Position numbers and translations under genes: made by a program
Assembly (NCBI GenBank): GCA_028285755.1
Contig: JANQOQ010000008.1
Span: 833,399-897,398 of the forward strand
Direction of reading: 5' to 3'
Source: Puniceicoccaceae bacterium
Lineage (GTDB): Bacteria > Verrucomicrobiota > Verrucomicrobiia > Opitutales > JAFGAQ01
Length of the DNA stretch: 64,000 nucleotides
Part shown: positions 8,211 through 16,582 of the stretch, piece after piece
Layout of the letters: each line of letters starts with the position of its first letter
Position numbering within the stretch: the first letter of the stretch is position 1
Notes under the pieces: model-generated
The model's input: the letters and a program-made list of their open reading frames with translations, nothing else
Told to the model about the DNA's origin: nothing
Databases searched by the model: none

Positions 8211-10238
8211 TTATACTTCTTGCACCTCGGGTTCTACCCACTTGCCATGCTCGCGGATCAGGTCTACCAGCCGATCCAGGGCTTCCGCCTCCGGTATGCC
8301 GACTTTCACGCACTTCTTGCCGACGTAGAGATTCACTTTGCCCGGTGCACCACCCACATATCCGAAGTCGGCATCGGCCATCTCACCGGGCCCATTTACG
8401 ATGCAGCCCATGATTGCGATCGTGACCCCCTTGAGGTGATCCGTACGCCCGCGGATTTTTTGCGTAGTCGATTGCAAATCAAAGAGCGTTCGCCCACAGC
8501 TCGGGCAGGCGACAAACTCCGTCTTTGATATTCGCGCCCGTGCCCCTTGCAGGATGTTATAGGCGAGTGCAGTGGCTTTGAGCAGGTTGGGCTCAGTCTC
8601 TACACTGATCAGGTTGCCTATTCCGTCGCAGATTAAACTGCCGGAGAGAATGCTGCTATCCAGAAGCTGGTATGCAAAATGGGGATTTTCCAACTGGTAG
8701 TGAGCGCGCGTATTGCGCAACCAGAAAGCAGGATGTTTGTCGTATGCTTCAAAAATTACAACTAGTTTCCTATACAGCCCGATGCTATGACTGTGGTTAT
8801 TTTGATTTTGGCTAGAGGTGACGATGAAGTGATCTGGCAAATAATCAATGTGATTGCCTATGAATGATTGTGCCTCAGGAATGCTGGAAAAATCCAAACT
8901 CAGTGTGAAACGCCTAGGTATTTCGACTTTATCTGCATTAATCCAGTTTTGGATTCGTATGTTGACGATATATTTGAGGTCATCTGGCAGTGAATCGGGC
9001 GCTTCATTGAAGGCTTCAATATTCCTGCAATCAATGATTAAGCCCAAGATCGTATCCTTTAAATTATCTGCCAAACTTTGAATATGAGTCCAATCTTCTG
9101 TTTGAGCTAAATCGATAATCAGAAATTCGACGGGAGCATCTTTTTGGCGTACTTGTATCTCACGGGTTTGTTGAGCGAGTTGGTCTATTGTTACAGCTTC
9201 AGGAGCCTTAATAGCCACAAAAGGGGGTGAATCTGTCTCGATATTCCGGGTGTCATTGAGCTCTATAGATTCGATTTTGCGCTTTTCAAACTCATAAGGA
9301 TTCAGGCTCTCCTCGACTTCTTCAAAAGAGGTTGGAGAAATATCCTTTTGGATTTTAGCGGCCCAGGCAACGAGTTGTCGGGCGACCGGCACTTCATAGA
9401 TGGGATCTTCCGTTAAAGATACACGGATCGTGTCTCCCAAACCATCCGCAAGCAAAGAGCCGATGCCGATAGCACTTTTTACGCGGGCATCTTCGCCATC
9501 TCCGGCTTCGGTGACGCCCAGGTGCAGCGGGTAGTGCATATCTTCCTCCAACATCCTTGCAACGACCAGTCGATAGGCCTGAATCATGACCTTCGGGTTG
9601 CTGGCCTTCATGGAGAGCACGATATCGCGGTAGTTATGCGATTCCGCTATGCGAATAAACTCCAGGGCAGACTCCACCATACCCAGCGGCGTATCCCCAT
9701 AGCGATTCATAATACGGTCGGAGAGAGAGCCGTGATTGGTGCCGATACGCATGGCCTTACCCAATTCCTTGCAGCGTAAAACAATGGGAGAAAAGGCTTC
9801 ATGTAACCGTTCTAGCTCCGCCTCATACTCATCATCCGAGTATTCCTTTACTTTAAATTTCTTGCGATCCGCGTAGTTACCAGGATTAATCCGCACCTTT
9901 TCGACATGTTCCACAGCCTCCATTGCCGCTTTGGGCAGGAAGTGAATATCCGCGACGATCGGAGTCTCGATCTTGCGATCGAGCAGCCCGGCCTTAATCT
10001 CCTTGAGCGCCCGTGCAGCCCGTAAAGTCGGAGCAGTGATCCGTACGATATCGCAGCCTGCCTCCGCGAGTGCTGCACTTTGCTCGATAGTCGCCTGTAT
10101 ATCCTCGGTATCAGTAGTCGTCATCGACTGTACCGTGATTGGGTGGTCACCTCCGATTTTTACATTCCCGATAGTCACTTCTCGGGCTTTGCGGCGGATG
10201 GCTACCGTGCGGGATTCACAATAACGATGTGTGCTCAC
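8211..10238 (-). CDS. ispG: (E)-4-hydroxy-3-methylbut-2-enyl-diphosphate synthase, long three-domain form
   Basis: IspG (GcpE) converts methylerythritol cyclodiphosphate to HMBPP in the MEP isoprenoid pathway using a [4Fe-4S] cluster. This copy has 675 residues against about 370 in E. coli. The N-terminal TIM barrel (about residues 10-290) opens with GGDHPITVQSMTTTDTED. A central insertion (about 300-550) separates it from the cluster domain. There CPSCGR (about 577) and GCIVNGPGE (about 611) supply three Cys and the Glu ligand. The extra middle domain is the form known from plants, chlamydiae and Bacteroidetes. It sits between rseP (15-base gap) and mnmM (6-base gap). Confidence 0.97.
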   Translation of the reverse strand: MSTHRYCESRTVAIRRKAREVTIGNVKIGGDHPITVQSMTTTDTEDIQATIEQSAALAEAGCDIVRITAPTLRAARALKEIKAGLLDRKIETPIVADIHFLPKAAMEAVEHVEKVRINPGNYADRKKFKVKEYSDDEYEAELERLHEAFSPIVLRCKELGKAMRIGTNHGSLSDRIMNRYGDTPLGMVESALEFIRIAESHNYRDIVLSMKASNPKVMIQAYRLVVARMLEEDMHYPLHLGVTEAGDGEDARVKSAIGIGSLLADGLGDTIRVSLTEDPIYEVPVARQLVAWAAKIQKDISPTSFEEVEESLNPYEFEKRKIESIELNDTRNIETDSPPFVAIKAPEAVTIDQLAQQTREIQVRQKDAPVEFLIIDLAQTEDWTHIQSLADNLKDTILGLIIDCRNIEAFNEAPDSLPDDLKYIVNIRIQNWINADKVEIPRRFTLSLDFSSIPEAQSFIGNHIDYLPDHFIVTSSQNQNNHSHSIGLYRKLVVIFEAYDKHPAFWLRNTRAHYQLENPHFAYQLLDSSILSGSLICDGIGNLISVETEPNLLKATALAYNILQGARARISKTEFVACPSCGRTLFDLQSTTQKIRGRTDHLKGVTIAIMGCIVNGPGEMADADFGYVGGAPGKVNLYVGKKCVKVGIPEAEALDRLVDLIREHGKWVEPEVQEV

Positions 10239-10253
10239 GGCCAGATTCCTTCG

Positions 10254-12089
10254 TCAGGGTTGAGTAGAGTCCGGCTCAATAAACTGCGGCCGGATGCGTA
10301 ACTTCTCCTGCAGCTCTCGCTCACTTTGTACCTGAGAATTATCAATGATGCGGGTACTGTCTTTAAACAACACAAAGAAGATCATACCCATGAGCAAAAT
10401 CATGAAAGCACCTTGCAGGTTTGCCATTAAATTAATGGGTAACGGCTTCTTGCGCAGCTTTGCAATGGTTGCAAACATGATGTGACCCCCATCCAGAACC
10501 GGTATGGGCAATAAATTCAATATCCCGAGATTTACGTTAATCAGGATCAGGATAGCAAATAGGAAACGGAAGTCAGTCTGTGTCGCGCGACTCAGTAAAT
10601 CCACCATGCCTACAGGTCCTGCCAAATGGCCTACACTTATGTTGGAACCTGTGTGGAACAATGCGCGCAGAATGCGAAGAGTGATGCCAATCTGATCTGC
10701 GATCTGGGTAAACGGATCGATGTGAGCAATACTCGTGCTGTTACGGATTTCAAAGCCGACGAGCTGCCGGGTGAGTGGCTCAATTTGCTCAGTGGAAACC
10801 AGCGAAAATACGACGGCCGCTTCAAGGGTGCGCCCATTGCGTCCTACGGTTATCTGTGCAACGGGCCCCGCGAGTGTATCGAGTTTCTCTTGTAAATCCT
10901 CAAGGGACTCTACAGCTTTGCCTGCCACGGCGATAATGCGATCTTCAGGTCTCAAATTACTCAACGCATCTGCGGAGTCATCCACGATTTGATGGATAAC
11001 GAGCGACGAGGAAATAGTCGGATCGGTTTTGGATCCCTCATACCCCTCAGCATAATCCGGCCGGATTTGGATCACCGACTCCTGCCCACTCCGCGTAAAG
11101 CGTGCCTGCAATACAGGCTTGGTGAGCGCTACGTTTACCGGGGTGAGTGCAATATCGCGCATTTGCTCATCCCGCTCGAGGGTTAGCATCGTGGATTGCA
11201 GGTCCGGGGCTGAGACAATATCTATAAATGTACGCAGATCGAGCAGGGGGGTGCCATCGGCGGAAACCAGGCGATCGCCAGGCTGTAAGCCTGCGGCTTC
11301 AGCAGGGGAATTCGCTTCCACGCGCTCGATGACGAGATCATAAGCCGCCGAGATACCGATCATCCGCATGCGGTCATTCGTACGATTTACAGGAATCAAC
11401 TCGGGGAAAACCATGAAGCTCTGGGATTGCCCTTCACGCAAGACGGTAATCTCCGTTTGCGGTTGCCCGTCCGCATTACGATCCACTCCGGTGATGATGG
11501 ATTCCTGGATCTTGATAAAATTCTTAACGGGGTTGCCATCGATGTGTGTTATGACGTCCCCGGGGCGAATCCCGGCCTGGTAAGCAGGACCCGCAATGAC
11601 TTCCGGTTCGGAAACACTGTCCAAAGCTACCTCAAAGTTCTCATTTACGTATCCTACGACATTCGTGGCGTTCTGATCAGCGACCGGTTGACCGATGACC
11701 CAAAGCGTGACCGCCAGTGCAATTGCGAGTAAAAAGTTAAAGACTGCACCCGCTACGGAAACGATTACTTTATCGGTAAAGCTTATGGACGGAAGTGGAT
11801 CTTCGTTTTCACCTTCTTTACCTCCTTCGAGTCGCCCCATATCGGCTAATTGGGGCAACGCGACATACCCACCGATCGGTAGCCACGAGATGCGATAATC
11901 GACCCCATCCTTAGTCCAGCCAAACATCTTTGGCCCCATGCCTACAGAAAAGCGGGTAACCTTCAGTCCACGCCAGCGTGCAGCAAGATAATGACCGAGC
12001 TCATGCACGAATATGCAGAGTCCGAGCGCAAAGATACCGCCAATGATGAATGGCAGATTCTGCAGGAGTTCAAGTAGGTCACCGAGCAT
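10254..12089 (-). CDS. rseP: RseP-like site-2 intramembrane zinc metalloprotease with three PDZ domains
   Basis: This inner-membrane protease of 611 residues cleaves membrane-bound substrates such as anti-sigma factors or signal-peptide remnants. The zinc site is HELGH at about residue 28 in the first helix. The second metal motif is LDGGH in a late helix, and membrane segments cluster at both ends. Between them are three PDZ-like units: the GPAYQAGIRPGDVI region, SPAEAAGLQPGDRLVSADG and SNLRPEDRIIAVAGKAV. E. coli RseP has two PDZ domains and about 450 residues, so this one is enlarged. It overlaps dxr by 11 bases, suggesting coupled translation. The substrate is unknown. Confidence 0.94.
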   Translation of the reverse strand: MLGDLLELLQNLPFIIGGIFALGLCIFVHELGHYLAARWRGLKVTRFSVGMGPKMFGWTKDGVDYRISWLPIGGYVALPQLADMGRLEGGKEGENEDPLPSISFTDKVIVSVAGAVFNFLLAIALAVTLWVIGQPVADQNATNVVGYVNENFEVALDSVSEPEVIAGPAYQAGIRPGDVITHIDGNPVKNFIKIQESIITGVDRNADGQPQTEITVLREGQSQSFMVFPELIPVNRTNDRMRMIGISAAYDLVIERVEANSPAEAAGLQPGDRLVSADGTPLLDLRTFIDIVSAPDLQSTMLTLERDEQMRDIALTPVNVALTKPVLQARFTRSGQESVIQIRPDYAEGYEGSKTDPTISSSLVIHQIVDDSADALSNLRPEDRIIAVAGKAVESLEDLQEKLDTLAGPVAQITVGRNGRTLEAAVVFSLVSTEQIEPLTRQLVGFEIRNSTSIAHIDPFTQIADQIGITLRILRALFHTGSNISVGHLAGPVGMVDLLSRATQTDFRFLFAILILINVNLGILNLLPIPVLDGGHIMFATIAKLRKKPLPINLMANLQGAFMILLMGMIFFVLFKDSTRIIDNSQVQSERELQEKLRIRPQFIEPDSTQP

Positions 12090-13254
12090 GTTTTTGTATA
12101 AAGGTTTGGCTGATTTCGCGAGCGTTACGATCCACGTTTAATATAGCATCTATGGAGTCAAGAGATGTCATCTCTATTTCTGAAAGAGTTAACTCAATAA
12201 TGCGGGGAATATCAAGAAAACCTATTTGATTTTGAATAAAAGCATCCACGGCAAGTTCATTAGCGGCATTGAAAGCGGTAGTTGCCCCGCCTCCGGTCTT
12301 TAAGCTGTCGATGGCCAATTTAAGGCAGGGGAAGCGCTCGTTGTCCGGGCTGGCGAAGTCCAGCGAGAAGCTTTGGCTAAAGTCCAGGGGTGGATCTACC
12401 GGTGAATGCCTCTCGGGAAATAGCAGGCAATTCTGGATAGCGAAGCTCATGTTAGTTGGGGAAAGCTGCGCGATCAAATTTCCATCTTTGAATTGAACCA
12501 TGGAGTGAATGATGCTCTGACGTTGGATCACCACATCGAGTTGCTCAGGCGCCAGATCGAACAACCACTTGGCTTCAATCAGCTCCAGCCCCTTATTGGC
12601 CATGGTCGAGGAATCGATGGAGTTTTTGGGCCCCATATTCCAATTGGGGTGCTTGATTGCCTCATTGGCAGTGACGGTTCGCAACTCCTCGATGGGTGTA
12701 TCAAAATATCGCCCTCCGGATGCAGTGAGGATGACCTTCTCAATTTCATGCGTGCTCTCGCCCCTGAGGCATTGAAAAATAGCGTTATGCTCGCTGTCGA
12801 TAGGCAGCAATGGGGTTCCATGCTTTTCTGCGAGCGGCATGATGTAAGACCCTGCCATTACCAGGATTTCCTTAGTGGCCAGCGAGATCATCTTGTCTGC
12901 CTGAATGGCGTCAATGCAGGGTTGCATTGCAAGTGTGCCCACGACTGAAATCAAAACCATATCCACTTCATCCAGGGTGGCGAGCCAGCTGAGTCCTTCA
13001 GCACCGTATTCGATCTGTGTGTTGAGGGGGAATCGTTTGAGTATGTCTTCGTGAGTTTCGGTTTCCGGTTTGGAATAAACCGCTACGTTTCGCACGCCCA
13101 ATTCGTGGGCGATTTCTGCCAACGGCTCTATGCGTGCATGCCCGGCTATACCAACGAGCTCCAGTTTATCCGAATGAGCGCGGATGACACGAAGCGCATT
13201 GAGGCCAATAGACCCCGTGGCCCCCAGAATGGCGATTTTCCGCTTATTACTCAT
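12079..13254 (-). CDS. dxr: 1-deoxy-D-xylulose 5-phosphate reductoisomerase
   Basis: This cytoplasmic enzyme of 391 residues makes 2-C-methyl-D-erythritol 4-phosphate from DXP with NADPH, the committed MEP step. The NADPH loop reads GATGSIGLNALRVI at the N-terminus. PIDSEHNAIFQCL carries the metal-binding Asp and Glu. LTASGGRYFD gives the substrate loop Ser, and HPNWNMGPKNSIDSSTMANKG follows with its divalent-metal and substrate residues. The length is normal. It shares one base with the end of cdsA (TAATG) and overlaps rseP by 11 bases. That places it in an isoprenoid/envelope operon with uppS and ispG. Confidence 0.98.
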   Translation of the reverse strand: MSNKRKIAILGATGSIGLNALRVIRAHSDKLELVGIAGHARIEPLAEIAHELGVRNVAVYSKPETETHEDILKRFPLNTQIEYGAEGLSWLATLDEVDMVLISVVGTLAMQPCIDAIQADKMISLATKEILVMAGSYIMPLAEKHGTPLLPIDSEHNAIFQCLRGESTHEIEKVILTASGGRYFDTPIEELRTVTANEAIKHPNWNMGPKNSIDSSTMANKGLELIEAKWLFDLAPEQLDVVIQRQSIIHSMVQFKDGNLIAQLSPTNMSFAIQNCLLFPERHSPVDPPLDFSQSFSLDFASPDNERFPCLKLAIDSLKTGGGATTAFNAANELAVDAFIQNQIGFLDIPRIIELTLSEIEMTSLDSIDAILNVDRNAREISQTFIQKHAR

Positions 13255-14165
13255 TAAAAAACGATATACTTAATATACAGGTAAGCAACAGGGGTTGTGA
13301 ATATCAGACTGTCTGTCAAATCCCAAATCCCTCCCAAACCGGGGAGCCACCCACCTGAGTTTTTTTTGCCAACAAGGCGTTTCAGCGCGGATTCATAGAG
13401 ATCGCCCAGAGTGCCGGCCACATTGGTTAGCAATGCATAACCCACCTGTAGCATTAGCCAGTGGAATGTCGAAAATTGAAGGTAATCCTCATATAAATCA
13501 ATGAGGAACAGAAAGTGGGTCAGTATGAGCCAGAAGAGGCAAAAAAAGAACCCCCCCAATACCCCTTCTACCGTTTTCGCAGGACTAATGCGGGGAGCCA
13601 AAGCAGTCTTACCTGTCATGGAGCCGATTAAGAGCGCCCCGATGTCATTCATTTTGGTAAATGCGATAATTATCAGTGAGCCCACAAGTGCTGCGTCGAA
13701 CGATACCCCTTGGTCATTTAGGAAAAAAGTGAGTATAACGAGCGCACTGAAAGGCAGGCTGATACCCCAGATACTGTAGAATGGGCTGGCGGTCAGCTGC
13801 TTCAAAATAGCATACTTCCAGATACCGAATAAGTGAAGTATCCATACAACAAGAAGTAAGCCCTCAAATGCGATAAGCCCCATTCCCCTTATGGGATATT
13901 GTTTGCCCATTTCGTATAAAAGAATGGGTGTTAAGAATGCGAGGACTGCAAAAAACACCTTGAATACAAGCGGGAGCTTACGATGGCGCAGAGTTAGAAA
14001 CTCTACGCTGGTGAGTCCGCATAAGAATGCCAAAAAGTAGACCCCTCCCACGAGCTTAAAGTGATTGAGGTAGATAAATGCGGCTGCTGCGAAAATAAGC
14101 GAGGTTACGATCCTTTTAAGCCACTTTACGGATTTACGAGGCTGGGCGTATTGAGTGTCCTGCAT
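13254..14165 (-). CDS. cdsA: Phosphatidate cytidylyltransferase with variant signature
   Basis: This inner-membrane enzyme of 303 residues makes CDP-diacylglycerol from phosphatidate and CTP, feeding phospholipid synthesis. About eight hydrophobic helices are visible. The C-terminal signature reads LKRLVGKKNSGGWLPGLGG and then IWDLTDS. The usual form is K-D-S-G, P-G-H-G-G and D-R-x-D. The paired Asp of DxxD are kept, but the first Asp is Asn, the His is Leu and the Arg is Leu. It lies 7 bases after uppS and joins dxr by a one-base overlap, supporting the CdsA role. Activity despite the changed signature is inference. Confidence 0.9.
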   Translation of the reverse strand: MQDTQYAQPRKSVKWLKRIVTSLIFAAAAFIYLNHFKLVGGVYFLAFLCGLTSVEFLTLRHRKLPLVFKVFFAVLAFLTPILLYEMGKQYPIRGMGLIAFEGLLLVVWILHLFGIWKYAILKQLTASPFYSIWGISLPFSALVILTFFLNDQGVSFDAALVGSLIIIAFTKMNDIGALLIGSMTGKTALAPRISPAKTVEGVLGGFFFCLFWLILTHFLFLIDLYEDYLQFSTFHWLMLQVGYALLTNVAGTLGDLYESALKRLVGKKNSGGWLPGLGGIWDLTDSLIFTTPVAYLYIKYIVF

Positions 14166-14172
14166 ATGTGCT

Positions 14173-14919
14173 TCAACAACCTGCCTTTACCTGCTCTCCC
14201 GTTTTGCCGAAGCGCCGCTCCCGGCTCGCATATAGTTCGAGTGCTTTTACGAATTCATTCCGGTCAAAATCGGGCCAATACTTGGGAGAGTAATAGATTT
14301 CGGCATAGGCGCCCTGGAGTAGCAGGAAATTGCTCAATCGGGTTTCCCCGGATGTGCGGATGATCAAATCCGGGTCTGGTAATCCTTCAGTGTAGAGGTG
14401 CTTCTCGATACAATTCCAGTCGAGATCTTTGGGATTACAGGCTCCCTTTTGAATATCTTCGTAGAGGCTCTTAAAAGCATCGATGACCTCTGTCCTGGAC
14501 CCGTAGCTCAGTGCGATACAAAGGGTTTTCTCATATTTCTGAGTCGCTTTTTCAGTCTTATTGAGGAGTGCCTGGATATGCCTGGGCAGCTCCCATTTTC
14601 TGCCTATGATGCGCAGCTTGATCTTATTATCATGGAGCAAACTCTCACGATTGGTTAGAAAGTCACCCAATAGCTCCATAAGCCCGGATACCTCGCTTCG
14701 GGGTCGTTTCCAGTTCTCGCTGCTAAATGCAAACAGCGTAAGCACGCGGAGATCGAGCTCATTGGCGAGCTTGACGACTTCTTCCACATTCTTGACACCG
14801 TTTTTGTGGCCCTCCAGACGAGGCAATCCCTGCTCATTGGCCCAGCGGCCGTTGCCATCCATGATAATGGCGATATGACAGGGTCTCGATTGAAATTGCT
14901 CTTTAAGCGTAGGTGGCAT
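14173..14919 (-). CDS. uppS: Undecaprenyl (di-trans,poly-cis) diphosphate synthase
   Basis: This protein of 248 residues is a cis-prenyltransferase that elongates farnesyl diphosphate with isopentenyl diphosphate to make the lipid carrier for peptidoglycan and O-antigen. Conserved region I reads IAIIMDGNGRWANEQG, with the catalytic Asp. FAFSSENWKRP follows, then IRTSGETRLSNFLLLQ and the AEIYYSPKYWPDF end region. It is the first gene of the six-gene minus-strand operon ending with mnmM. The promoter should lie in 14920-15010, shared with the divergent pterin dehydratase gene. Confidence 0.97.
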   Translation of the reverse strand: MPPTLKEQFQSRPCHIAIIMDGNGRWANEQGLPRLEGHKNGVKNVEEVVKLANELDLRVLTLFAFSSENWKRPRSEVSGLMELLGDFLTNRESLLHDNKIKLRIIGRKWELPRHIQALLNKTEKATQKYEKTLCIALSYGSRTEVIDAFKSLYEDIQKGACNPKDLDWNCIEKHLYTEGLPDPDLIIRTSGETRLSNFLLLQGAYAEIYYSPKYWPDFDRNEFVKALELYASRERRFGKTGEQVKAGC

Positions 14920-15011
14920 ACGAACTTATAAAGTACAAATATAGGATTGAAATTCCTCCTGAGCCAAGCAATTCCGGTAGAAACTGCTAAAATCAAGGCG
15001 AAAAGTTGCCG

Positions 15012-15043
15012 TTGACACTACACTTTGAATACTGTCGTATATT
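15012..15043 (+). promoter_or_regulatory. Possible sigma70-type promoter for pterin dehydratase
   Basis: A perfect TTGACA lies at 15012-15017. AT-rich candidates for the -10 box lie at 15035-15040 (TCGTAT, spacer 17) and 15038-15043 (TATATT, spacer 20). The ATG is at 15051, so the leader would be very short or absent. The -10 match is poor, so this is weak. Confidence 0.3.
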
Positions 15044-15050
15044 AATCGCA

Positions 15051-15344
15051 ATGCTGAGACCATTAACCGAACCTGAATTGAACAAAGAATTAACCTTGCT
15101 TCGAGGTTGGAAATACGAAGATCCGCGTATCGTTAAAACCTTCCAGTTTAAGCACTTTGCGGAGGCAATGTCATTCATTATTCGGTTATCGTATGCCTGT
15201 GAACGCAGTAATCATCACCCCGAGATTTATAACTTATACAACATTGTAACGATTGGGCTGAATACACACGAAGCGGGGGGCAAGGTCACAGCGAAAGATA
15301 TCGTTCTTGCGAAGGATATCGACCATTTTGCATGGAGAGATTAA
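15051..15344 (+). CDS. 4a-hydroxytetrahydrobiopterin dehydratase (pterin-4a-carbinolamine dehydratase)
   Basis: The chosen ATG gives 97 residues (MLRPLTEPELNKEL), the normal size. An upstream ATG at 15006 would run through the candidate promoter. The signature histidines are in SNHHPEIYNLYN and the conserved GLNTHEAGGKVTAKD follows, with a terminal aromatic HFAWRD. The enzyme dehydrates 4a-hydroxytetrahydropterin, recycling the cofactor of aromatic amino-acid hydroxylases. Many bacteria carry it without such a hydroxylase nearby, as here. Its end overlaps a short membrane ORF by 13 bases. Confidence 0.93.
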   Translation: MLRPLTEPELNKELTLLRGWKYEDPRIVKTFQFKHFAEAMSFIIRLSYACERSNHHPEIYNLYNIVTIGLNTHEAGGKVTAKDIVLAKDIDHFAWRD

Positions 15345-15463
15345 TCGCCAGGTTAAAAAAGGTGGATGCCTTTACCTGGTTTTTTCTTTTGGCGATCACG
15401 GCCTATTTTGGCGTTCAGCTTTTACTGGGTAATTGTAGCATTTGTTTTACATCCCGGCTATAG
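15332..15463 (+). CDS. Possible 43-residue single-pass membrane protein
   Basis: The ATG overlaps the last 13 bases of the pterin dehydratase gene in another frame. The protein starts MERLIARLKKVDAF, a positive N-terminus. It continues into a hydrophobic helix (about residues 14-33, TWFFLLAITAYFGVQLLLG) and ends GNCSICFTSRL with two Cys. Basic start, one helix and a Cys pair are what a real small membrane protein would show. The C-x2-C-x-TS tail recalls small proteins with C-P-x-T-S ends. Against it, a terminator-like hairpin lies inside it and no clear Shine-Dalgarno site is seen. Confidence 0.4.
   Translation: MERLIARLKKVDAFTWFFLLAITAYFGVQLLLGNCSICFTSRL
15348..15390 (+). terminator. Terminator-like hairpin after pterin dehydratase
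   Basis: An outer stem pairs CCAGGT (15348-15353) with ACCTGG (15374-15379). An inner stem pairs AAAGG (15358-15362) with CCTTT (15369-15373), and a run of T with one C follows (15380-15390). It begins 3 bases after the dehydratase stop. It lies inside the 43-residue ORF, so the two readings compete. Confidence 0.55.
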
Positions 15464-15545
15464 TTTTTAATTGCAAGGGGCTCGTATAAGCGCTTAAAAT
15501 AGGCATTATTATCGCTGTATATATACCATTTACTATACTAATACT

Positions 15546-16520
15546 ATGATTACATTGAACCCTAATAAGTTCGTGGCGATTTCTGCCATTTCTCTGCTAT
15601 CGGTTACGTCTGCATTCGCTCTATTTGATCGAAAAACTACTACTGAAGACGGTAACGCTGAACTGGATTTACCCCCCTACGACGGTATCAAGCATGCGAT
15701 TGGTGTGTTGCCGGTTGAAAACACTTCTATTTGGAGAGGAAGTATCGATCTGGTTGAGAACATGACCATTATGCTCGAAAACGTGTTACTGCAATCTGAC
15801 AGATTTGTGGTAGTAGATCGGTCTAATCTCAATGCGACTATAGGTGAGCAGGACTTACAAAATAGCGGTCGTGCTGCCCAGGCCAATAACGTGGCCTCAA
15901 CAGGCCAGATCCGCAGTGCTAAATATTTGGCTCAATGTCAAATCACCGGTGTAGAGGCGAATGAATCCGGCCAAAGCGGAGGTGTAGGCCTTGGAAAATT
16001 CCGCGTAGGCCTGAGTGGGGGAAAAGCACAGATTGAAATGATCGTTAAGATTTTTGACAGCACTACCAGTGAGGTGGTCGCTAGCCAGCGTGTCGTGGGT
16101 AAAGCAGGTAAGCGTGGTTTTAGTTTAGGTTTTAATGAACCTGGTTTTAACACCAGTATTGGGGGATTCTCCAAGACTCCCTTAGGCGAGGCAGCTTACG
16201 ATACAGTAGCCCAGGCGGTAGTATACATGGCCGGTGAATTTGAAGACTACAGCATGGATGCATCGGTTGTAACGGTAACCGGCGATGGTCGCATTGTTAT
16301 CAATCGCGGTAGTCAATATAACGTAGGCGTTGGCCAGCGTTTCCAGGTGCAGGAGCTCGGTGAAGTGCTCATTGATCCGGGAACCGGAGAGGTTCTTGAC
16401 CGCTTGGAAGGTGCCGTTACCGGTACGATTGAAGTGACGCGTGTTACCGATAAAGTTGCCTACTGTAAGCTGGTCGATGGGGTTGCCCCCCAGCGCGGAG
16501 ACACTGCCATAGCGATCTAG
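15546..16520 (+). CDS. CsgG-like secreted/outer-membrane protein
   Basis: This protein of 324 residues has a signal peptide (KFVAISAISLLSVTSAFA). There is no lipobox Cys, unlike E. coli CsgG. The body matches the CsgG/curli-assembly domain style: IGVLPVENTS, then a segment where a subunit or ligand is regulated (RFVVVDRSNLNATIGEQDL) and TGQIRSAKYLAQCQITGVE. These are followed by beta strands (KAQIEMIVKIFDSTTSEVV). The C-terminal 80 residues (GDGRIVINRGSQYNVGVGQ) resemble the add-on domain often found after CsgG. The gene stands alone and is followed by a good terminator. It may form a pore or be a periplasmic assembly factor; no curlin gene is present. Confidence 0.82.
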   Translation: MITLNPNKFVAISAISLLSVTSAFALFDRKTTTEDGNAELDLPPYDGIKHAIGVLPVENTSIWRGSIDLVENMTIMLENVLLQSDRFVVVDRSNLNATIGEQDLQNSGRAAQANNVASTGQIRSAKYLAQCQITGVEANESGQSGGVGLGKFRVGLSGGKAQIEMIVKIFDSTTSEVVASQRVVGKAGKRGFSLGFNEPGFNTSIGGFSKTPLGEAAYDTVAQAVVYMAGEFEDYSMDASVVTVTGDGRIVINRGSQYNVGVGQRFQVQELGEVLIDPGTGEVLDRLEGAVTGTIEVTRVTDKVAYCKLVDGVAPQRGDTAIAI

Positions 16521-16545
16521 AGTAACTACTTTCAACTTTCTTTCT

Positions 16546-16576
16546 AAGGCTGAGTGACTATACTCGGCCTTTTTTA
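16546..16576 (+). terminator. Rho-independent terminator after the CsgG-like gene
   Basis: AAGGCTGAGT (16546-16555) pairs over 10 positions, with one G-T, to ACTCGGCCTT (16562-16571). The loop has 6 bases and the tail is TTTTTA. The T-run ends only about 7 bases before the ATG of the next gene (16583). Confidence 0.85.
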
Positions 16577-16582
16577 TATGCG

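Noticed and set aside
7968..8528. 186-residue open frame on the plus strand across mnmM and ispG
   Set aside because: It is antisense to two strongly supported genes and shows no family motif; it is a frame shadow.
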